NCBI GenBank assembly: GCA_018266095.1
Contig: JAFEBC010000055.1
Location: 1 to 27,068 of the forward strand
Origin: Deltaproteobacteria bacterium
Lineage (GTDB): Bacteria > Myxococcota > Myxococcia > Myxococcales > 40CM-4-68-19
Direction of reading: 5' to 3'
Length of the DNA: 27,068 bases
Both the position numbers and the translations under genes were made by a program. The stretch's first letter is position 1; the number at the start of each line of letters is the position of its first letter. Positions 20,844 to 27,068 of the stretch are shown here, one piece after another. Under the pieces are notes generated by a model. That model saw only the letters and a program-made list of their open reading frames with translations, had not been told where the DNA came from and ran no database searches.

Positions 20844-22748
20844 ATGACTCCCGCCCGAGTGAAGCGAGGCCTGCTCACCTGGGTGCCGTTCCTGCTCCCG
20901 ATCCCGCTGCTCTGGCTCATCCAGGCCACCATCGGGTCGAACTTCTCGTACGCGTACGCGTTCCAGAACATCAACCACATCGGCATCGCCATCATCCTGG
21001 CCGTGTCGCTGAACCTGGTGAACGGGCTCACGGGGCAGTTCTCCATCGGGCACGCGGGCTTCGTGGCCGTGGGCGGGTACACGAGCGCGCTCTTGCTCAT
21101 GCGCGGGCCGCAGGACGATCCGTTCCGGCTCTACTTCCTCTTCACCATCTTCGCGGGCGCGTGCATGGCGGCGGTCGCGGGCTACCTCGTCGGCAAGCCG
21201 TCGCTGCGGCTCAAGGGCGACTACCTCGCCATCGTCACGCTCGGCATGGGCGAGATCATCCGCGTCATCATCGAGAACACGCCGCTCCTGGGCGGCGCGA
21301 TCGGGCTCTCGCCGATTCCGCAGCGCGCGGACTTCGCGTGGATCTTCATGGGCGCCATCGCCACGATTCTCCTCGCGCGGCGGCTGCGCAACTCGACGCA
21401 CGGGCGCGCGTTCCTGGCGGTGCGCGAGGACGAGGTGGCGGCGGAGTCGATGGGCGTGGACACCACGGGCTACAAGGTGCGCGCGTTCGTCATCTCGGCC
21501 GGCATCGCGGGCGCGGCGGGCGCGCTCTCGGGCGCGTTCGAGGGGAACCTCGCGCCGCAGAGCTTCACCTTCGTGCGCAGCTTCGAGGTGGTGGCGATGG
21601 TGGTGCTGGGCGGCATGGGCTCGATCACGGGCTCGGTGCTGGCGGCCACGGTGCTCACGCTCTTGCCTGAGGCCCTGCGCAGCCTGCCGCCGATCACGAT
21701 CGGCACGATGAGCTTCCAGCTCGTGAACCTGCGCATGGTCCTGTACGCGGTCGCGCTGGTGGTGCTGATGCTGGTGCGGCCGCGCGGGCTCTTCGGCACG
21801 AGCGAGCTGTGGGACCTGGTTTCGACCTGGCGCAAGAAGCGCGCGGGCACGTCGGAGGCGGCCGCCACGCACCCGGACTCGGCGGACAGCCGCACGCTGG
21901 CCTCGAAGGACGGCGAGCTCTTGCTGGACGTGAAGAAGGCCACGATCCGCTTCGGCGGCCTGACGGCGGTGAGCGAGTTCAGCCTGCAAGTCAGGCCCAA
22001 GGAGCTCATCGCGCTCATCGGGCCGAACGGCGCGGGCAAGACCACGGTGTTCAATCTGCTCACGGGCGTGTATCCGGCCACGGAGGGCACGATCGCGGTG
22101 CGCGGGCAGGTCACGGACGGCGAGCGGCCGCACGTCATCGCGCACCGGGGGCTTGCGCGCACGTTCCAGAACATCCGCCTGTTCAAGGAGCTGACCGCGC
22201 TCGACAACGTGCGCATCGGCTGCCACCACCTGTCCAAGGAGTCGATGCTGGCGGCGGTGCGCCACGGCTCGAAGGCCGAGGACGAAGAGGGCTGGATCCG
22301 CGCGCGCAGCGAGGAGCTGCTCTCGGTGATGGGCCTCTTGCACCGGCGCGACGAGCTGGCGATGAACCTGCCGTACGGCGAGCAGCGCCGGCTCGAGATC
22401 GCGCGCGCGCTGGCGACGGGGCCGCAGGTGCTGCTCTTGGACGAGCCCGCGGCCGGCACGAACACCAAGGAGAAGGCGGAGCTGATGCAGCTCATCCGCT
22501 CCATCCGCGACCGCTTCGGCGTGGCCATCGTGCTCATCGAGCACGACATGAAGCTGGTGATGGGCGTGTCCGAGCGCATCCTCGTGCTGGACCACGGCGT
22601 GACCATCGCGCAGGGCCTGCCGAAGGAGATCCAGTCGGATCCGAAGGTCATCGAGGCCTACCTGGGCGAGAAGTACGCGAAGGAGTTCGCGGCCCAGCAC
22701 GCGCACGCGGCGCCGGCTCCGAGCGCGGGCCCGACGGGAGGCGCTTGA
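20844..22748 (+). CDS. Fused ABC permease-ATPase (LivM-LivG)
   Basis: A 634-residue single frame joins the second LIV-type permease and the first ATPase. The LivM part (about 1-320) has SLNLVNGLTGQFSIGHAGFVAVGGYTSA and the coupling segment AVREDEVAAESMGVD. A charged linker (about 325-355) leads to the LivG part. That part has Walker A GPNGAGKTT at 393-401, the LivG signature LPYGEQ at 509-514 (in place of LSGGQ), Walker B Asp533 with catalytic Glu534 (LLLDEP), and switch His567 (IEHDM). All ATPase residues are intact. The C-terminus ends in an Ala/His/Pro-rich tail. Such fusions are known in this family; the fusion fixes one ATPase to one permease at a 1:1 ratio. livF follows after one base. 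Confidence 0.95.
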   Translation: MTPARVKRGLLTWVPFLLPIPLLWLIQATIGSNFSYAYAFQNINHIGIAIILAVSLNLVNGLTGQFSIGHAGFVAVGGYTSALLLMRGPQDDPFRLYFLFTIFAGACMAAVAGYLVGKPSLRLKGDYLAIVTLGMGEIIRVIIENTPLLGGAIGLSPIPQRADFAWIFMGAIATILLARRLRNSTHGRAFLAVREDEVAAESMGVDTTGYKVRAFVISAGIAGAAGALSGAFEGNLAPQSFTFVRSFEVVAMVVLGGMGSITGSVLAATVLTLLPEALRSLPPITIGTMSFQLVNLRMVLYAVALVVLMLVRPRGLFGTSELWDLVSTWRKKRAGTSEAAATHPDSADSRTLASKDGELLLDVKKATIRFGGLTAVSEFSLQVRPKELIALIGPNGAGKTTVFNLLTGVYPATEGTIAVRGQVTDGERPHVIAHRGLARTFQNIRLFKELTALDNVRIGCHHLSKESMLAAVRHGSKAEDEEGWIRARSEELLSVMGLLHRRDELAMNLPYGEQRRLEIARALATGPQVLLLDEPAAGTNTKEKAELMQLIRSIRDRFGVAIVLIEHDMKLVMGVSERILVLDHGVTIAQGLPKEIQSDPKVIEAYLGEKYAKEFAAQHAHAAPAPSAGPTGGA

Positions 22749-22749
22749 G

Positions 22750-23463
<714 letters not shown>

Positions 23464-23473
23464 GCCCCCGTTG

Positions 23474-23704
23474 TCAGCCTCGACGCGACTGACCCGCGAG
23501 ACGGGGCCGACGAATCAGCACTTCTGCTGGAATTCCCAGCTTGGCGTGCAGCTTGCGGATCATGGTGATCGACAACGGTCGCCGCCGATTGAGCACCTCG
23601 GCAACGCGCGTGCGGGTCCCGATCATCGGCTCCAGGTCCTTGCGGACGAGGCCCTGTTGTTCCATGCGGAAGCGGATCGCCTCGACCGGATCAGGTGGGT
23701 CCAT
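23474..23704 (-). CDS. 5'-truncated HigA-like antitoxin / XRE-type helix-turn-helix protein
   Basis: The first ATG in frame (23704) gives 76 residues: MDPPDPVEAIRFRMEQQG, then RKDLEPMIGTRTRVAEVLNRRRPLSITMIRKLHAKLGIPAEVLI. This is the C-terminal Cro/C1-type DNA-binding half of HigA-type antitoxins, which are usually about 120-130 residues. Family-like sequence continues upstream of the ATG (QTLIDAYERERYP, to about 23755) with no ATG, GTG or TTG, then stops at the end of the neighbouring 529-residue gene. A distant in-frame GTG at 23839 would overlap that gene by 76 bases and add non-family residues. I therefore think the N-terminal half has been lost. No HigB toxin gene is adjacent. Base composition looks less GC-rich than its neighbours. 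It may be a decaying remnant or a minimal repressor. Confidence 0.7.
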   Translation of the reverse strand: MDPPDPVEAIRFRMEQQGLVRKDLEPMIGTRTRVAEVLNRRRPLSITMIRKLHAKLGIPAEVLIRRPRLAGQSRRG

Positions 23705-23763
23705 CGGGTACCGTTCCCGTTCATAGGCGTCGATGAGCGTCTGCGTGGAGGACCGTTGCGCCG

Positions 23764-25353
23764 CTACGCGCAGGCGTGCGTCAGGTCCCGCACCAGCGCC
23801 TCGGCGGAGGGCACCTCGCCCGGCGCCACCTCGCTCCACAGCTCGTTCACCTGCGGCCGCCCGCCGCGCACCCACAGCGATCCCAGGCTCGCCAGCACGC
23901 GCGGATTGCGGAACCAATCCTCGTCGAAGCGCTCCACGAAGAACGCGCGGATCCGCGCCGCCAGCATGCGCCCGCGCAGCTCGGCGAAGCTCGTGAGCCA
24001 GGGATCCAGGCCCTCCAGCGCGAGGCCGCTCGGCAGCGTGCACAGCGCGGCGCGCGCGAAGAGATCCTGGTGCACCGAAGCCGTGCGCGCGGAGAGCCCG
24101 AGGCGGAAGGCCTCGATCGACGCGAGCGTGCGCGCGGCCGCAGTGCGCGTGGCGAAGAGATCGGCCAGGGCCAGCGTGCGCTCGTCGTCGCGGTGCAATT
24201 CCGTTTTCGCGAGGCGGGTGAGGAAGCCCGGCGTGCGGGCGAGGGCCGCGAAGACGTCTCCGTTCGCGAAGGCCACCGCGGGGTCGCACGTCCAGGAGTC
24301 CTCGGGCGGCGCCTCGCTCGACGGGCCGGTCATGCGCTGCGATTCGGCCACGGCGGCGAGCAGCGCAGCGAGCGCACGGGGACCCTCTTGCGGGAGCAGG
24401 GCCACGCGCGCCTGATACGGCACATCGACGCCGTGCGCGGACGCGAGCGGCCAGGCGTGCGGGCGCTCCTGCGGGTCGAGCTCGTCGAGCTTCACGTGCG
24501 AGCCGCCCGAGAGGTCCAGCCGCAGGCCCTCGGCGAAGCGGCGCACGGTGCGCAAGAGCTCGCCGCGGATGAACGCAGAGGCACACGGTGGCGCGTGGAT
24601 CAGGTGCAGCAGATCGTGCAGGCTCGCGTCGCCCGGATGCGGACGGGCCTGCGTGATGCGCTCGAGGAAGAAGGCGCCGAGATCGCGCGCGATGGGATCG
24701 GTGGCGTCGAGGACGTGCTGCGCGGTGCGCTCGACGTGCGTGAGCAGCGTGACGTCCTTGGGCGGGGGCGAGAAGCCGCGCGCGTGCAGGGCCAGCGCGG
24801 CCGCGAGCGGATCGCCGAGGTTCAGCTCACCCAGCGCGGTGGCGCCTGCATCGAAGGTGGCTGTGCGCGCGTCGTCGAGGCGTGAGCTTGCGTCGGCCAA
24901 CGCGGATTCGAGCTCGAAGCGGCGCGTGCGCGAGCGCTCCAGCGGCAGCTCAGTGCGCACCAGCAGCGGCGGCAGCGCGCCGTGCAGCCCGCGATCGCCC
25001 GGCGGACGCACGGACGGATGCAGATCGAAGTCGAGCAGCTCCTGCGCGGCCTGCGGCTCCAGCGCCTGCGCCCGCGCCCGCACGACCAATTCGCGCAGGC
25101 CCGACAAGCGCGCCACGCGGCCCTGCCCGGACGCGCCGTCGTCGGACTTCGCCCTCTCCAAGGCCCGCGAGAGCGCGTCCTGCACCTCTTGCACGCCGTC
25201 GCGCGAGCACAGCCGCGGGTGCGCCTTCACGCGGGCACGCAAGGACTCCTGCGGCGGCCGGCCCGTCGCACGCAGGTGCCGATCCCGGGCCTCGGCCTGC
25301 GCGAACGAGAACGCCTCCGCGCGCAATTCCTGCAGTTCGCGCAGCGTGCCCAT
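23764..25353 (-). CDS. Hypothetical protein, 529 residues, predicted cytoplasmic and helical
   Basis: I do not recognise this protein. It starts with ATG at 25353 (MGTLRELQELRAEAFSF) and has no signal peptide or membrane segment. Most of it looks alpha-helical and rich in Ala, Leu and Arg. Segments that may help a search are SLHDLLHLIHAPPCASAFIRGELLRTVRRFAEGL near residues 242-275 and the C-terminal FFVERFDEDWFRNPRVLASLGSLWVRGG near residues 480-507. The C-terminal pattern faintly recalls the helical ends of M3-type oligopeptidases, but there is no HExxH motif, so I do not assign a peptidase. GATACA lies eight bases before the ATG and no Shine-Dalgarno is present. It is divergent from the cupredoxin-like lipoprotein gene, with 101 bases between them. 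Confidence 0.75.
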   Translation of the reverse strand: MGTLRELQELRAEAFSFAQAEARDRHLRATGRPPQESLRARVKAHPRLCSRDGVQEVQDALSRALERAKSDDGASGQGRVARLSGLRELVVRARAQALEPQAAQELLDFDLHPSVRPPGDRGLHGALPPLLVRTELPLERSRTRRFELESALADASSRLDDARTATFDAGATALGELNLGDPLAAALALHARGFSPPPKDVTLLTHVERTAQHVLDATDPIARDLGAFFLERITQARPHPGDASLHDLLHLIHAPPCASAFIRGELLRTVRRFAEGLRLDLSGGSHVKLDELDPQERPHAWPLASAHGVDVPYQARVALLPQEGPRALAALLAAVAESQRMTGPSSEAPPEDSWTCDPAVAFANGDVFAALARTPGFLTRLAKTELHRDDERTLALADLFATRTAAARTLASIEAFRLGLSARTASVHQDLFARAALCTLPSGLALEGLDPWLTSFAELRGRMLAARIRAFFVERFDEDWFRNPRVLASLGSLWVRGGRPQVNELWSEVAPGEVPSAEALVRDLTHACA

Positions 25354-25441
25354 CGCGCTCGTGTATCAAAGATTCGCCGAGCGCGTCCGTCGAGATGCCG
25401 CCGCCTCGCCGCTTGGGCGCGCGCGTTCCGCGGCGCCGGTG

Positions 25442-25447
25442 TAGGCT
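25442..25447 (+). promoter_or_regulatory. Candidate -10 element for a leaderless lipoprotein transcript
   Basis: TAGGCT (TAnnnT) ends seven bases before the ATG at 25455, with no Shine-Dalgarno in between; the predicted transcript start is the start codon itself or one base before it. No good -35 is seen at 16-19 bases; TTGGGC at 25413-25418 is too far away (23-base gap). Confidence 0.38.
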
Positions 25448-25454
25448 TGTCGAC

Positions 25455-26318
25455 ATGGACCATCCGATCGTGCGCGTGGCGGCGTTGTCGCTGTGTCTCG
25501 CAGTGGGCGCTTGTGACGGAAAGCCCAAGTCTGACGCGCCGCCTCCCGCGAGCGCGCCTGCTGGGGCCCCCGCGACGCCCGGAGCCGCGGCGACCACGGG
25601 GACGCTGCCCGGCCTGACCGGAGGCGGTTCGACCACGCTCACCATCGGCGACCCCAACGCGCCCAAGGGCAAGACGGGTACCGCGAAGATCATGGGCCAC
25701 GTGAAGTGGACGGGCCCGGCGCCCGAGGAGCGCGCCGCGCCGGTGACGTTCCCCGAGTGCAAGGATCGCAAGCCCATCCCCGCCATGAAGGTGGCCGCGG
25801 ACGGCGGCCTCGCCAACGTGTTCGTCTACGTCCAGTCGGGCCTGCCAGCGGGCGCGTACGACCTGCCGCCCGATCCCGTCGACCTGCACCAGAAGGACTG
25901 CGAATACCTGCCGCGCGTGTTCGGCATCCGCGCCGGCCAGCCGCTCATCATGCACAACGACGACCCCATGCTGCACAACGTGCACGCGCGCGGCCAGGGC
26001 GCGGGCATGTCGACGGGGCCCAACTCGTTCAACGTGGCGATGCCGGTGCAGAACACGCGGCTGATGCGGAAGTTCGACGAGCCGCAGGTGGCGGTGACCA
26101 TCGTGTGCGACGTGCACCCGTGGATGCGCTCGTACGCGGGCGTGGTGGCGAATCCGTTCTGGGCGGTGACGAAGGACGACGGGAGCTTCGCCATCGAGGG
26201 GCTGCCGGCGGGCACGTACACGCTGGAGTTCTGGCACGAGCGCCAGGGCAAGAAGACGGCGCAGGTGACGGTGACGGACGGGCAGGCGGCGACGGTGGAT
26301 CTGGCGTTCGCGCCGTAG
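25455..26318 (+). CDS. Cupredoxin-like lipoprotein with carboxypeptidase-regulatory-like C-terminus
   Basis: The ATG at 25455 (287 residues) is chosen because it directly gives a lipoprotein signal, MDHPIVRVAALSLCLAVGAC (lipobox Cys20). A low-complexity Ala/Pro/Gly linker follows (about 28-65). The folded part (about 75-235) resembles plastocyanin/cupredoxin-like proteins, with candidate metal ligands His167, His174 and His177 (LIMHNDDPMLHNVHARG) and Cys218, His221 and Met224 (CDVHPWM). The last 55 residues (DDGSFAIEGLPAGTYTLEFWHERQGKK) form a CarboxypepD_reg-like beta-sandwich. It is probably envelope-anchored and could bind copper or carry electrons; binding is inferred from ligand pattern. 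The gene stands alone, divergent from the 529-residue protein and followed 58 bases later by a small hypothetical gene. Confidence 0.85.
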   Translation: MDHPIVRVAALSLCLAVGACDGKPKSDAPPPASAPAGAPATPGAAATTGTLPGLTGGGSTTLTIGDPNAPKGKTGTAKIMGHVKWTGPAPEERAAPVTFPECKDRKPIPAMKVAADGGLANVFVYVQSGLPAGAYDLPPDPVDLHQKDCEYLPRVFGIRAGQPLIMHNDDPMLHNVHARGQGAGMSTGPNSFNVAMPVQNTRLMRKFDEPQVAVTIVCDVHPWMRSYAGVVANPFWAVTKDDGSFAIEGLPAGTYTLEFWHERQGKKTAQVTVTDGQAATVDLAFAP

Positions 26319-26376
26319 AGCAGGCCCGCGCCATCTTCAGAGCTGAACATCGCCTCTTGGGGGAGGTGCGATTCGC

Positions 26377-26778
26377 ATGGCCTCGGATCTCGACTTTCTC
26401 GACGTTCATGACGCCAGAGACGTGACGATCACGCTCGCGATCGGCGGCGTCTGTACGATCCAGTTCCCGCGGGTCCTGATCGCGACGAAGGCCAGCGGCG
26501 CGTTGAAGGTTTGGGATTGCGCTGCGGCGCTGCGCATCGAGCGCGTCGTGGCGTTCTCGTTCCAGCCAGCGATGCCCGCAGAGAATTGGGTCACCGACCT
26601 GCGCATCGAGGATGCCAGGGGCGAGCCGGTGGAGCCCGTCGCATTGGTGGATACGGTCGTGCCGCTGGCGAGGATCGTGTTCGCCTTCAACGACGGCGCC
26701 CAGCTTCACATCGAGGGGCATTCAGGGGCGATATCGCTGGGGGAACTCTCGCCCGCCAGCGATCCACCTGCGCCCTGA
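26377..26778 (+). CDS. Hypothetical protein, 133 residues
   Basis: I do not recognise this family. The ATG at 26377 is supported by GGGAGGTG eight bases upstream, one of the best Shine-Dalgarno sequences in the window. The product (MASDLDFLDVHDARDVTITLAIGG) looks like alternating beta strands with no signal peptide, membrane helix or catalytic motif. The pattern VTDLRIEDARG near residue 72 and IVFAFNDGAQLHIEG near 101-115 suggest a small beta-barrel or sandwich. Its codon use appears somewhat less GC-biased than its neighbours, which may hint at later acquisition. It is convergent with the cupin-like gene, five bases between stops. Confidence 0.65.
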   Translation: MASDLDFLDVHDARDVTITLAIGGVCTIQFPRVLIATKASGALKVWDCAAALRIERVVAFSFQPAMPAENWVTDLRIEDARGEPVEPVALVDTVVPLARIVFAFNDGAQLHIEGHSGAISLGELSPASDPPAP

Positions 26779-26783
26779 GACGA

Positions 26784-27068
26784 CTACCCCTTCTCGATCA
26801 CCCGCACCGGGAACTTCGACAGCGCCGAGCACACCATCCCCTGCGCCCCCGCCGTGACCCGGTGAAACACCCCGCGCGGCGCCAGCACCAACGCGCCCAC
26901 CGTCAGCGGCACGCGCAGCTCGTTGCCCGCCGCGGCCGTCTCCAGCACGAGGTCGCCGCCGCCTTGCACGCAGACGTACGCCTTGTCCGCGTCCGGCGAC
27001 TTGGTCCAGCCGGTGCTCTGACCGCCCTTGAGGAACACGCCGTCGACGAGGAGCTGGTCGGTCTTCAC
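26784..27068 (-). CDS. Cupin-like protein (partial or edge-starting)
   Basis: Ninety-four codons are visible, ending in VIEKG and a stop at 26784. The sequence AYVCVQGGGDLVLETAAAGNELRVPLTVGALVLAPRGVFHRVTAGAQGMVCS has the order of a small cupin barrel: a glycine turn, then PLTVGALVLAPRGVFHRV around the second motif with one His. Metal ligands are incomplete, so it may be a non-enzymatic cupin. The first codon visible (27066-27068) is GTG, exactly at the window edge, so I cannot tell whether it is the true start or an internal Val. Confidence 0.6.
   Translation of the reverse strand: MKTDQLLVDGVFLKGGQSTGWTKSPDADKAYVCVQGGGDLVLETAAAGNELRVPLTVGALVLAPRGVFHRVTAGAQGMVCSALSKFPVRVIEKG

Noticed and set aside
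19773..22706. A 977-residue minus-strand open frame across the liv operon
   Set aside because: Arg/His/Glu/Asp-rich low-complexity product without motifs; it is antisense to livH and livM-livG, which are unambiguous.
23464..23473. Terminator between the convergent livF and antitoxin-like genes
   Set aside because: The ten-base space has no hairpin or T-run that I can see.
23705..23839. Extended antitoxin start at the in-frame GTG at 23839, giving about 121 residues
   Set aside because: The added residues are low-complexity Arg/Gly/Ala sequence from the opposite-frame reading of the neighbouring gene and do not look like a HigA N-terminus.

Overview
The window is high-GC bacterial DNA (roughly two thirds or more G+C by eye) and most likely comes from a member of the Myxococcota. 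The strongest lineage marker is a MYXO-CTERM-type C-terminus (Gly-Gly-Gly-Cys-Ser-Ser-Ser, hydrophobic helix, Arg cluster) on a large exported protein preceded by Asp-Ala-Gly repeats. Large secreted multidomain proteins, a response regulator fused to a DUF4388/PATAN-type output region and an exported caspase-like protein fit the same group. I saw no rRNA, tRNA, CRISPR array, insertion sequence or phage gene.

Layout. (1) 1-3640, minus strand: respiratory complex I genes in the order nuoE-nuoF-nuoJ-nuoK-nuoL, with nuoL running off the left edge; nuoG, nuoH and nuoI are absent between nuoF and nuoJ. (2) 3800-9352, plus strand: a 1136-residue exported protein with a WD40-like propeller and a C-terminal caspase-fold protease, then an exported metallo-beta-lactamase-fold enzyme resembling acyl-homoserine lactonases, a classical short-chain dehydrogenase and a DoxX-like membrane protein, the last two overlapping by four bases. 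(3) 9349-15679, minus strand: a two-gene cell-surface operon, transcribed as a lipoprotein (four IPT/TIG domains, propeller-like region, concanavalin-like domain) followed by a glycine-rich MYXO-CTERM protein. (4) 15888-18562, minus strand: an AraC-family regulator and, upstream of it, a receiver-DUF4388 response regulator. (5) 18707-23463, plus strand: a complete branched-chain amino-acid-type ABC importer (livK, livH, fused livM-livG, livF). (6) 23474-27068: a 5'-truncated HigA-like antitoxin remnant, an unrecognised 529-residue protein, a cupredoxin-like lipoprotein, a small hypothetical protein and the edge of a cupin-like gene.

How it fits together. The nuo genes encode the NADH-oxidising subunits (E, F) and proton-pumping membrane subunits (J, K, L) of one complex. 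The liv genes encode all parts of one importer. The two surface-protein genes are probably co-transcribed and co-displayed. The 3800-9352 block is co-directional, but only the SDR-DoxX pair is convincingly coupled. Several genes lack a Shine-Dalgarno sequence and instead have a -10-like hexamer 7-8 bases before the start codon, which suggests leaderless transcripts. I did not find a clear-cut new defence or biosynthetic system. The least ordinary elements are the exported caspase-propeller protein, the exported lactonase-like enzyme, the surface-protein pair and the antitoxin remnant.
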